A stretch of DNA of 64,000 nucleotides from Stachybotrys elegans (Eukaryota; Ascomycota; Sordariomycetes; Hypocreales; Stachybotryaceae), in NCBI GenBank assembly GCA_020746835.1, contig JAGPNK010000030.1, forward strand, positions 62,001 to 126,000, read 5' to 3'. Of the stretch, positions 54,868 to 64,000 are shown in pieces. The notes beneath the pieces were generated by a model that did no database searches, had not been told where the DNA came from, and saw nothing but the letters and a program-made list of their open reading frames with translations. Made by a program: the position numbers and the translations under genes. Every line of letters begins with the position of its first letter. Positions within the stretch are counted from its first letter, which is position 1.

Positions 54868-56695
54868 ATGGCATCGGAAAGTTTCGACATTATCATCGCA
54901 GGAGGAGGATTAGCAGGACTCGTTCTTGCGTCACGTATCTCCGAGCTGCCTGATGTCCGAGTCCTCGTTGTCGAGGCTGGCGAAGATCAGAATGCTGATC
55001 CCAGGGTCATGATGCCAGCAATGTGGCAGAGTTTAATTGGCACTACGGCTACCACGAACTTCATGACTGTTCCTCAGGTATTTAACTCGTTGTTGTTCAA
55101 GGTGATGCAAGCAAAGACTAACTCGCGTTTAATGATAGGAAGGGCTTGAACATCGGACACTCAAATCTCCGCAAGGTCGAATTCTCGGAGGTTCAGCCGC
55201 ACTGAACGGCCTGGCCTTTGCTGCTCCGTCCAAATCAAACATAGAGGCTTGGGCAGATCTTGGAAATCCAGGATGGGAGTGGTCGGTATTCTTGGAATCA
55301 ATGAGGAAAGCTGTTACAGTGAACTCATCGGGACGTGCGGCCCTGGGTGACGGTCCAATACAACTCACCTTTCCTGATGATGATACTAAGTGGGTGGAAG
55401 CATGGCGCGAAGTTCTGGCCCAGCACAACTTCACCATGGCCAATACTTCCGATCTCTTTTCTGGCCAGATCTGCGGTGGCCTTATCACCCCGGATACAGT
55501 TGATCCAAAAACGAAGCAGCGGAGCTTTCCATCCATTGCCTACCTGAGATCTGTGATTCAAACGAGAGGCAACCTCACCATCTGGACCCAGGCTGTTGTC
55601 AACAAGATCCTGTTCAGAATTGATGATGCTACTCACGAGACTGTTGCAGCTGGTCTCGAGGTCACCAAGAGTGGCCAAACCTTTTCTGTCGAGGCCAAGA
55701 AGGAAATAGTGCTTACTGCTGGTACACTTGGCTCTCCTAGACTTCTTGAGCTTTCCGGAGTGGGTGATGCCAGCAGGTTGTCTTCCCTCGGCATAGATGT
55801 TGTTATAAACAACCCATTTGTCGGAGAAAATCTTCAGAATCATCCCATGTGTGGAATCAACTACGAAATTGTGCCAAAGGATGGCTTTGAAACCTTGGAC
55901 AACCTCGCACGACAGGATCCAGATTCGTTGAAGGCGGCTCTTGAGGAATATTCCCAGCAGAAAGGGCCATTGACTAAGAGCAACACCAACATAACGGCCC
56001 AGCTTCCTCTTCCCTCACACGCTGACGACGAGCTTCTTGCTTCCATTGGCCTTGACGGCGAAGGCACATCGGATTTTGCTGGAGCGCATGGTTCATACGT
56101 ACGTTCTGTGCTCTCATCTCGTAACGAAGCCTCAGCCACCTACATTCTTTTTCCAGGATTTGCCTCTTCAAAGAGTGATGGGACGATGATTACAGCACCT
56201 TCGGGCACAGAGAGCTACCTATCCATCACCTTGCTGTTGGCCCAACCTCTGTCCCGCGGCTCAGTGCACTTGACTTCTACGGATGGTGTCGCACTCGATC
56301 CGAAATATCTTACCCATGCTCTTGACATTGAGGTCTTTGCTCGGCATCTACAATTTGCAGACAAACTGATCTCTGTTGGGCCCCTCACGGATCTGATCAA
56401 GTCCGGTAGCGAGCGGAAGCCAGGGACTATAAAGCCAGGTGATTTCGAAGACTTGGATCGAGCTAAGGAGTATCTCCGACGAAATGCTATAGGAGCAGTT
56501 CACTATACGGGCACATGTTCCATGATGCCTCGTGAGATGGGAGGTGTAGTCGACCCACAGCTGCGAGTCTATGGCTGTCGAAACCTTAGGGTATGCGATG
56601 CCAGCATTATCCCAATCATTCCTCGGGCAAATATCCAGGCTGCTGTTTATGGAGTGGCAGAGCACGCTGCTGGTATTATTAAAGGGAATTTGTAA
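54868..56695 (+). CDS. GMC-family FAD-dependent oxidoreductase
   Basis: Two exons (54868-55077, 55139-56695) around a 61-nt intron encode 588 residues, full length for the family. The FAD-binding motif DIIIAGGGLAGLVLASR is at residues 6-22 with the adenine-binding Glu in LVVEAGE. SPQGRILGGSAALNGL is the first GMC signature, across the exon start. AGTLGSPRLLELSGVGD is the second. The active-site block AVHYTGTCSMMPREMGGVVD has the catalytic His, and the C-terminal ANIQAAVYGVAEHAA is present. It has no signal peptide, unlike secreted aryl-alcohol or glucose oxidases, so it probably acts inside the cell on an alcohol. The GMC relic at 17616-18297 is a different, decayed member. No lesion is seen. 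Confidence 0.9.
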
Positions 56696-56840
56696 TTATG
56701 TTATATATAAGGCATAGATAACAATGGCCTGGTTGTTTCTCTACCATTCATGACTGTATTAGTTGCCGGCACCGCCCCTACTGTTTGTATGCCGTCTACT
56801 ACTTCCACCTCACACTGTACGCTCCTTTTATCACTATCAT

Positions 56841-56854
56841 AAGCCTACCATTAT
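56841..56854 (+). repeat. 14-bp flanking duplication, left copy
   Basis: AAGCCTACCATTAT, repeated perfectly at 56992-57005 on the other side of repeat copy 6, as expected of a target-site duplication. Confidence 0.85.
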
Positions 56855-56991
56855 GTGGGATTTCCCGTTCGTGTGCCCCAATGGGATACAGACCAGTGAC
56901 TTCGAGGAGGCCCCCTCTGACGATAAAGACGATATCAGATCAGTAGATAACAATTGGTTAGAAAATACACTCGATTGAGAAAAGCTTGACG
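56855..56991 (+). mobile_element. dispersed short repeat, copy 6, with 14-bp target duplication
   Basis: A 137-bp insertion begins GTGGGATTTCCCGTTCGTG and ends GAGAAAAGCTTGACG, between perfect 14-bp direct repeats. There are no terminal inverted repeats and no poly(A). It ends earlier than copies 4, 5 and 7, which continue into TTGTGGCTGCGGC. It encodes an open acidic peptide (CPNGIQTSDFEEAPSDD). It lies between the GMC and SDR genes. Confidence 0.85.
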
Positions 56992-57005
56992 AAGCCTACC
57001 ATTAT
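56992..57005 (+). repeat. 14-bp flanking duplication, right copy
   Basis: Perfect second copy of AAGCCTACCATTAT. Confidence 0.85.
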
Positions 57006-57360
57006 AAGGAGTGGAAAGGCGTGATTCGTGGCCCAAGGTCTGCTTAATCAGTTCATTCGACACAAGCTATGCTGATACTCTCTCCAATGACGAACTGTCG
57101 TTTCCGATTGATATTACACCAATTCTGTTTACATAGGGTTTCTCACACTTCCTCAGCGCAATGAAGATAGGTGGCTGGATGTGACTTCAGGGTGCCGAGG
57201 TACGAAATACAAAAAGCCAGAATTACCCCACTTGGGGGCTGGAAAGGGAAGCCTATTCTCAAACCCCCGCCTCTTCCTCTCGGGGGAAACCGTGTTTAGT
57301 CTACAAGGTCTTTCTCTCGCAAAGCGGCCTATTGTTTTATATGCAGAATATCTAGCAGCT

Positions 57361-58403
57361 ATGTTTGGCGCCAATGTTTCCCATCTATCCAACGAACCAG
57401 CTGACAATGTGTTGTCCGTAGGAACCGCAGCATCATCCGGGCCTTCAGGACACAGGTCACGCCGTTGCCAACGCCCCGGGGTGACTTTTCGCAGAAGGTC
57501 GTTATAGTCACCGGCGCCAGTTCCGGCGTTGGCAAGGCTTCCGCTCAGCAATTTGCTCGCCTTGGTGCTGCCAAAGTCATCCTAGCCTGTAGGTCTGCTG
57601 AGAAGGGTGAAGCTGCCAGGAAAGACATTGAGTCCGCTGAGGCCGTCAGTGGAGTTGTCGAGGTATGGCCACTAGAGCTCGGGTCTTACGAGAGCATTAA
57701 AGCGTTCTGCGCCCGAGCAGATAAGCTCGACCGTCTGGATGTTGTCGTGGCCAATGCCGGCCTGCAGAGCTTCAAGTGCGAGTATTACGAGGGTTATGAA
57801 CGGCAGACGTTTGTACATGTCATTGCTCCAGTCCTTATGGTACTTCTTCTTCTACCCGTTATGAGGAGGACTTTGGAACAAACCCAGAGCGTGCCATACC
57901 ACGTCATTGTCAGTTCCAACGACCACATGTACACCAAGTTCCTGCCTGGAAAGGAAAAATCCATCTTCACTGCCGTTCAGGGCGATCGAGATATGCGTTT
58001 CCGTTACTACGACACAAAGCTAATGGGGGTTCTTGTGGTGCGTGAGTTGGCAGAAAGGATGAAAGAAAGCAAGAAGCCTTTGGTTGTTGTGAATATGGTG
58101 GATCCGGGGTTCTGCCAAAGCGATCTCCTGCGCGAGAAAGGTTGGGAACTGCCTGTGAGAATGATGATGGGAGTCGCCGATAAGGTTCTGGCTCGTAGCC
58201 CTGAAATGGGTGCGCGTACATATACAATGGCGGCAAATGCTGGTGTAGAGAGTCATGGCATGTACTTGGAAGATTGCGAGCTGAGTACGCCCAGCCAGAT
58301 AGTGAATACTGGGGACGGGATCGAGCTTCAGAAGCGGGCTTGGAATGAGTTGGTGGAAATTCTGAATAGTGCTGTGCCAGGCATCGTTGGAATTATTGAA
58401 TAG
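57361..58403 (+). CDS. short-chain dehydrogenase/reductase
   Basis: The main exon (from about 57456) encodes FSQKVVIVTGASSGVGKASA (TGxxxGxG cofactor motif), VVVANAG, HVIVSSND (catalytic Ser) and RYYDTKLMGV (YxxxK). VVNMVDPGFCQSDL and a C-terminal region ending VPGIVGIIE follow. About 330 residues fits the family. No ATG opens this exon. A plausible first exon is 57361-57417 (MFGANVSHLSNEPADNVLS), with a 38-nt GT-AG intron to 57455. That intron is shorter than any other here, so the start is tentative. The body shows no lesion. It may work with the GMC enzyme upstream, but there is no direct evidence. Confidence 0.8.
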
Positions 58404-58869
58404 ATGAATGTACGCATGCCGACCAATTAATGGAAATACCCAGGTGACCTGGTTTGCAGAGAAACGAGTGAAATCTGAGGGCACTGTAAATCGCTTCTTT
58501 CACTCACTATCTCTGGTTTTTTATAGCAACTTACTAATATCGGTATCATGTAACAGGCAAAGATGTCATCTGATTGCCCAAAGCAATTGGTAGGGTTACA
58601 TCCCTTGCATGGTAGGTGGTGGCCTTAACGATGTAAGAGTGATTCCTGTCACTCCCAAGTCCTTTGACACGCTATCCTGTATTACCGCCATCCTGTCGCT
58701 CAAGTTTTTACTTATCTATGATTTTATGAGTCTCTGGGATCACAGGCTCGGAACTATCATTTTTATACCTGCTTTTGGCATACCCCTATACGCACCCTCA
58801 CCATTGCTGCCATCACTAGGCTTCACTCTATCATACGCAAACTCCTACTAGCCTGCCAACAACAAGACC
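58404..58869. other. intergenic region, no gene recognised
   Basis: It separates the SDR stop from the start of the sulfotransferase-like pseudogene on the same strand. Short frames on both strands lack support. Confidence 0.4.
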
Positions 58870-59051
58870 ATGCCTTCCTCGAGATCCACTCCATCTAGCG
58901 ATGGCGTTCTAATCATCCACGTTGCCCTATTTCGGATGGCGACCGCTTCTCTCGCGAAAGAATATCGCGTCCTGGGCTACAAGGGTCACCACGGCACTGA
59001 GGACATCGCCGGTGGCATATCATGGAAAGCAATTGAACACGCTGCAGAAGC

Positions 59052-59065
59052 CATCTAGCTATCCA
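59052..59065 (+). repeat. 14-bp flanking duplication, left copy
   Basis: CATCTAGCTATCCA, repeated perfectly at 59206-59219 on the other side of repeat copy 7. Confidence 0.85.
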
Positions 59066-59205
59066 TGCCGCAGCCACAATCTTTTCTCAATCGAATTTTC
59101 TAACTAATTGTTATCTATTGATTTGATATCGTCTTTATCGTCAGAGGGGGCCTCCTCGAAGTCACTGGTCTGTATCCCATTGGGGCACACGAACGGGAAA
59201 TCCCA
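59066..59205 (-). mobile_element. dispersed short repeat, copy 7, inserted in a coding sequence
   Basis: A 140-bp insertion lies between perfect 14-bp direct repeats. Read on the reverse strand it begins GTGGGATTTCCCGTTCGTG after one base and ends AAAGATTGTGGCTGCGGCA, lacking the CTTGACAC segment of copy 5. The inserted length plus one duplication is 154 bp; taking out exactly that joins the flanking coding sequence in frame. Confidence 0.9.
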
Positions 59206-59219
59206 CATCTAGCTATCCA
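59206..59219 (+). repeat. 14-bp flanking duplication, right copy
   Basis: Perfect second copy of CATCTAGCTATCCA. Confidence 0.85.
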
Positions 59220-59800
59220 CCACGCCCAATGTTCACCCGCCAAGACCTACTTTTGCGAGGGAGGATTGGGACGAAGCCTGGGGCTATGAGTATGAAGTTG
59301 TGACCGAGATGGCCGCCCCTTTTGCGAAGCAGCTTATTGAGGCTTATCCCAACGCAAGAGTTGTCATCGTGCAGCGAGACTTCAACAAGTGGTGGCTAAG
59401 CTTCACATGAGAGCTACTGGACCCGCTCTTCTAATTTGCAACATTTGTGGGAGCCCATATCATGGGCATCCGGGCCGGGCAAGCCATGCGAAAGGTGCAT
59501 TACGGCTTCTTCAGCGCCACCAATAGGACTGCGATCAAAAAGAACAGCCGGGAAGCTTATGACAAATACTTCGAAACGGTCAGGGCCCTGGTTCCCCCGG
59601 AGAGGAGGCTTGAGTACAGCATAGGAGATGGGTGGGAACCCCTGTGTAGGTTTTTAGGAACGAAGTTCCGGATTTATCTGAATGCAAGAAAGACACATAG
59701 TGAAGCGTTATCATTGCAAATCCTTCTAGTTTTTATGCAGGTTACTGTAAAGATAGTTGTATTCGTAGTAGGGTACGTTCTAGTTATGTACATAGTAATG

Positions 59801-61250
59801 TCACTTTATGGAACTTCTGCCTCCCTGCGGCGAGTCTTTGAAGACATAACTCGGGTCGGATCTTTCCTGAATCTCCTGGAGCCGTTTTACGTTTTCCATA
59901 CCATACGAGGCGATGGCCTCTTGAGATCCAACCAAGTATGTAAACATTCTAGAGCGGGTGAGTGACTGTTTCCTGACCACGTAGTACAAAATATGAGGAG
60001 GCCGCGACGACTTAAATATTTGGCGAAAGCAGGCCCCGGGATCTCGCTTCGTCTTGAAGTTAAAGAACAAACCTGCTCCACTGCGGAAAGACTCCGTCGA
60101 CATCTTCTTGTCGGTTGAATTGAAGACCCAAGCCGATCACTAGATGAGCCTCATTAGACGCGGCTAGGAAAAGGATTGCTGGACATCGTCGTACAAGACC
60201 CTGGCGTAAACCGTCCCAACCCTAAAGGATCACTGCCATTTGTTTTGGCGATCCCATCGGGCGGGATGGGCATGACCGTGTGCAAGCCTGCCGATCACGC
60301 GATATGGGCGATTCCCAAACCAAACTCGGACAATCTGTTGAGCACATACCCAAAGTAGTACCTATCGGGTATACGGTGAGGGTATATAGTGTTTGGCTGT
60401 TTTGTGCACATCGTGATTAGTTCATCTGAAATACATTCACAATGCTCCTACATTTCTTCCTTTTTGTGACGTACGTAAGTCTGTCGGGAAACCCAGCACC
60501 AAACTCGGCAGCCAGGTTACCATAGGTCCGGGTTCCAAGAGTTGAGTTGGTGTGTTCTATAGCAAGCCACGGCTCCAAAGAATCGGGAAGTTCGTTTGGG
60601 TTATTGTCATACACCACTGGCGAATAGCTGTACGTGGCATTTGTCGCGCCCTCGTATATGCAAGTGGGCAGCACATGAACGTCCTTGGCCTCAATGGCCG
60701 TCTCAATTTGATATTGATAGGTAACATTCTGCAAAGCCTCAAGAGTGCCAGGAGCCTACCGCCATAATACCGTCAGAGGGGACCGTTTCCAGGAGGAAGT
60801 ATCTGATAGCGCTAAGGCTATTGCCGCCCTTCAAAGCCCAATATAGATTCTCGTGAGATGTGCTGCTTGTCTCGATTACTGGCCATTGGTTAGGACGACG
60901 CGATGACCTGTGACATTGTCCACAGCCAGCCCGCGTGAGTTTGTTAGGTATGAGAAGTCTGTCCCCAAAGCAAGTCCAACGCTGACCGTGCCGAACCGCC
61001 CTCCAACCATCATGACACCGTGGGGTCTATTGCGTTATAAACCTGCGCCCAAGTATTGCCGGCGCCCACAGTGATGGTTGTCTTGTCGGCACCCAGCAAA
61101 ATATCTCGAATACATCGCAAGCTGATGGAACCCCGTCATTAATGTTGACTGCACCGGGAATGCCCAAGGAGAACATGATTTTACTCTTCTTGACAAGAAT
61201 TCACAACTCATCCGCATCGGGCAACAGAGCCTCTGATAGGTATCATACCT
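59801..61250 (-). pseudogene. BBE-type FAD-linked oxidase relic
   Basis: Reverse-strand pieces in several frames follow the order of a berberine-bridge-type oxidase. FSLGIPGAVNIND is followed by TITVGAGNTWAQVYNAIDP. GVMMVGGRFGTVSVG-LALG, TDFSYLTNSRGLAVDNVTGH and LYWALKGGNS belong to the FAD-binding domain. VTYQYQIETAIEAKDVHVLP and DSLEPWLAIEHTNSTLGTRT come next. Far downstream ASYGMENVKRLQEIQERSDP is the start of the usual C-terminal end. Many frame changes and stops make it non-functional. It faces the sulfotransferase-like pseudogene, and the 3' ends meet near 59800-59830. It is more complete than the BBE fragment at 17064. Confidence 0.65.
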
Positions 61251-61510
61251 CTTAGCCCATCATGGTTGATATTAGTTACAGATACCTTCCGAGAATTCAT
61301 TTGTTAAGAACTGATGTCTCTCTAGGACGCCCGACCCGAGCCCCTTAAGATTATACCTTTGCCATTGTGTTCCAAGTTATGACAGAAGGGTACATAGCCA
61401 AGCCTCGGCTATATCCAGAACGAACACTATTTCAGGCAACTTGGTATTTCTCATCTGTTTAAACGAAGCTTTCTATCATGTTGGACTGGACCTTAATAGC
61501 CACATATCCT
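61251..61510. other. short intergenic region
   Basis: It lies between the BBE relic and the 3' end of the GH18-type gene. No feature is recognised. Confidence 0.4.
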
Positions 61511-64000
61511 TCAATCGCCAGGTTGAGACGGTCCTGGTGGAGGAAAACCTCGTATAACATTAAGCTGGTTTTCGATCGCCTGGAGCTCGTTGAGAACGCG
61601 CTGCAAGTTTGCCGGCGGTGGATTAGCTGCCTGATATAAGATCCTCACGGAATTGATTTGGCTCTGCAACCAAGTTCTCGTTCTGCTAGCATGGTGGTCG
61701 AAATAGTCTGGATCAAATTCCAGCCAAATGTCTAGTAGGTCGGAGATGGCGGGTATTTCTCTTCTAACATCAGTCAACTGTCGCCTGATCTGCCTTCGTT
61801 GTCGCTGGATGGAAGGCAGCACGTCTGGGTCAAAGAGATATCGGAAGATAGCGATGACCTTTCCCCCAAGACAATCAATGTTAGCCTATATTTTGACCTC
61901 AGGAACAGAGTGAAATAGGGGCGTCGTTACCTGACGAAGCGGTTGAAGGAAATTCTCCTCATTTTGACCAGTTGCAATGCTATTCGTGATGTATCGCCTC
62001 AGTCGGACCTCGTCGACAGGTCGATTATTTCCATAGATACTACCTTTCATATTATTTACTAAACCCCAAGTTCTTGTCAGCAATATTGTCATTTGTAGAT
62101 AGGGTGCGCGTGCAGGTGCAGTAGTGAAAAACAACTTACGGCTCCCTGCTAGCATACGCAAAGGCACGCGATTGTAATTGGTTCCCAATATCGCATAAAG
62201 GCGGTCACTAAGGTTCCAACGATCCCAGGGATTCGGTTGATTGGGGCTTGGTTTGGAGAGACGTCCTTGTGGTATAGCTGTGCCATCGCCCCTCCAATAG
62301 TCGTCCAAGACAGCTGCATCTACTGGCGCCGAAGCAATAGGATCTCCGCTGGGCAGTTGGCCTGATGTAACTGTCGTAAGGAAGTCTGCAAAGTATTGAA
62401 GCTGTTAACGTGTCAGTACTGGGCGTGCAGGTGCTCGAGCAACTGGAGGGCTTGCCTCAATGGGGTGATCATTCTGGTATCTTTCCGGCTAGATTATCAA
62501 CACCTGTCAGCAACCTGTCGCTAGTATCTGGTTCTTCGACTTTCCTTTCCCCCAGACGCCAGCGGACACAAAAAGGCATTGATTTAAATCACGTCTGACA
62601 GGACAGAGTTGACAAGGAATCAAAGGTTGGTAAGCTCACCTGATTATAAGGATCCGGTAGTTGGCCTGCTGTTGCGGGAACCTTCTCAATGTTGGTGGTA
62701 CTGCACGTTCCTCCCTGTGGTCTGTCTTGGTTAGTCGGCTTCCTCCCCTTGGATATTGTAAGTGTAGTTGCTCACCGAAATGCGTTTGGGTAGGATGGAA
62801 GGCCGTTTCGACCCCTGTATAGTGTTGAAGGCCCAGGATAAAGGTGGGCAAAAAGCCGCCAGATAATCCAGATCGCCCCCAGTACGGGATCGTCAACAAA
62901 GATGTCAGAATTCACAGATCTTTTATCTACCCTTTTTTCCAGCCAATGCTCCTCATCGCGTCGTGTTAGCCCTTCGGGCGAATCCTCATCATCCGGAGGG
63001 TTCGGGTCCTCATGTTCGTCTGGTGGACAAGAGTACAGGTCGCAGTACTGAGTCTCGCAAATAAACTCGATGTTATCGCTGTTTGGGGTACAGCAAAGAG
63101 ATTTCCTTCGGCCCCCTGGCCCTAGTTAGCAAGTGTCGTTGTGCTTTGCACACGTCTTCTGACTTACAGCCGCAACCCCGCCAGCCATCTCCTATCGCAT
63201 TGGTACGAACGGTCACTTCGTGTGCTGCGCATGTGTTGTCCGCACAGTCCCCTTGACCCACCCAGTGGCAGTCTTCGAGCGCCGGTGGGTTCGTTGAGCA
63301 GCAAAGACGCTCTCCATGGTCATCATCGTGGCACCCGGCGTTGGGTGACAGGTGTGCCACTTCCGTTTCTCCGTTCGCACAAGAGCGACCACTTCACAGT
63401 TTAAGTTAGCCACGTACGTACTGAGGATGCAGGTGTTATACCAGCCGGCCCAGTAACAACTTTCTGTATCTCTTGAAAAGTCTTCGTCGACACAACAGAA
63501 CATCTTACGTCCCCGGTTGCATTTTCTTTCGCCAGACTCGCTCCGAGGACCTCCTCCCTTCCGCGATGAGAATAAATTGACTTCGCCTTTATGGCATTGA
63601 CCATTGCAGTCCAGTCCACCACCACGCCAGGTGCAAGACTTGGGGGCAACAGCCGCAGAACAACAGATGGGAAGGGCCTATTGCCGTTAGAGGGTTTTTT
63701 TTTTTGCTTATATATTTACTCACTTCGTTTCCTCTGCAATCTCCCCTGTCATAGCCAACCATGACTGCGCCCGATGGACACACTGGTAACCCGCTGGAGA
63801 TATCAAGACATCCGGCCGCAATCTGGCAATGTGTGCCGTACTCCCTGTTGAGGATTTGGGTATTGAACAGCGCGCTACTTTGTTGGGCCAGCGCACCATT
63901 TGATTTAATGTCTTTCCCGGTCAGTGCCTTGTGGGCAGACATGGAATTGTCATCTGAGAGCGTATCAGTCTTTTGCTGGCAATTCACACTGGAAGAGGAC
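61511..64000 (-). CDS. 3' part of a killer-toxin-like GH18 chitinase gene (5' end outside window)
   Basis: The gene enters from the right edge and ends at 61511. Exons I can place: beyond 64000 to 63724, 63442-63676, 63168-63391, 62776-63121, 62640-62714, 62140-62401, 61931-62058 and 61511-61858. Introns are 46-81 nt except one of about 238 nt (62402-62639) that may hide a small exon. The visible protein is the region after the catalytic domain of large fungal chitinases related to yeast killer-toxin alpha/beta subunits. It has repeated Cys-rich units (CTWRGG, KMFCCVDED, CHWVGQGDCADNTC, SLCC), an acidic Pro/Asp linker, a basic KR-rich site and the conserved tail with VIAIFRYLFDPDVLPSI. The catalytic DxxDxDxE part lies outside. 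The phase at 62715-62776 does not match across the intron, so a small lesion or a different splice is possible. Its role in antagonism is known only for relatives. Confidence 0.75.

Larger units (their letters stand above)
58870..59830 (+). pseudogene. sulfotransferase-like P-loop protein, disrupted by a repeat insertion
   Basis: The first part (58870-59055) reads MPSSRSTPSSDGVLIIHVAL, then LGYKGHHGTEDIAGGISWKA and IEHAAEAI. It is interrupted by repeat copy 7. After it the same frame resumes with TFAREDWDEAWGYEYEVVTE, PFAKQLIEAYPNARVVIVQR, DFNKWW, GIRAGQAMRKVHYGFF and PPERRLEYSIGDGWEPLCRF. A C-terminal membrane helix (LVFMQVTVKIVVFVVGYVLV) closes it. This is the order of a fungal sulfotransferase-like P-loop family. 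The P-loop itself (normally LPRTGT) is degraded to LFRMAT. In-frame stops lie at the insertion junction (TAG), at 59408-59410 (TGA) and at 59432-59434 (TAA). The family role is unknown. Confidence 0.7.

Noticed and set aside
59066..59205. Repeat copy 7 as an introner-like spliceosomal intron
   Set aside because: It lacks GT at the donor side of the 14-bp duplication, lies in both orientations relative to genes, and most copies are intergenic; a mobile insertion explains the data better.

Overview
The window is nuclear DNA of a filamentous ascomycete, most likely a Sordariomycete and possibly Hypocreales (inference from gene families only). Genes are split by many short GT-AG introns (about 41-110 nt, several with CTAAC-type branch sites). 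Families seen are Zn2Cys6 regulators, HET and LysM relics, Pth11-like receptors, MFS carriers, GMC/BBE/P450 oxidases, GH92 and a killer-toxin-like GH18. One repeat copy is altered almost only by C-to-T and G-to-A changes, which fits RIP.

Layout. 0-6.6 kb: the end of an unidentified Cys-rich protein, a truncated regulator-like gene, and an intact aldo-keto reductase. 6.6-12.5 kb: secreted or surface proteins (GH92 with a frameshifted C-terminus, Rds1/ferritin-like protein, small GPI-type protein). 12.7-18.3 kb: an intact UbiA-type membrane prenyltransferase/terpene-cyclase candidate surrounded by relics (HET, P450 N-terminus, BBE oxidase, GMC oxidoreductase), which looks like a decayed terpenoid locus. 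18.4-25.4 kb: an APH-type kinase, a secreted LVIVD/choice-of-anchor-B protein and a Pth11-like receptor. 27.5-31.5 kb: a divergent TauD dioxygenase and Dal5-type MFS transporter, each with one frameshift and one stop. 34.8-42.6 kb: an intact P450, a Zn2Cys6 regulator and an intact SDR, with striking candidate binding-site arrays. 45.6-49.3 kb: DUF4419 protein and MCT-like MFS carrier. 50.8-61.3 kb: a mostly ruined biosynthetic-type neighbourhood with an intact AflR-like regulator, GMC oxidoreductase and SDR, plus relics of a P450 (haem Cys replaced by Tyr), an SDR, a sulfotransferase-like gene and a BBE oxidase. 61.5-64 kb: 3' part of a killer-toxin-like GH18 gene running off the right edge.

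The most unusual structure is a short dispersed repeat (about 100-175 bp visible, seven copies, both orientations). Two copies carry perfect 14-bp flanking duplications. One of these sits inside the sulfotransferase-like gene, and removing the element plus one duplication restores that gene's reading frame. One copy is RIP-like. The repeat reads as an acidic peptide in several copies. I do not recognise it as a named element.

Two promoter-scale patterns also stand out: four GCGG motifs at exact 9-bp intervals upstream of the P450, and five copies of the octamer GCGGCCGC flanking the neighbouring Zn2Cys6 regulator. Together they suggest a small P450-regulator-SDR module. Exon boundaries were read by eye from splice signals and family similarity; no database search was run.
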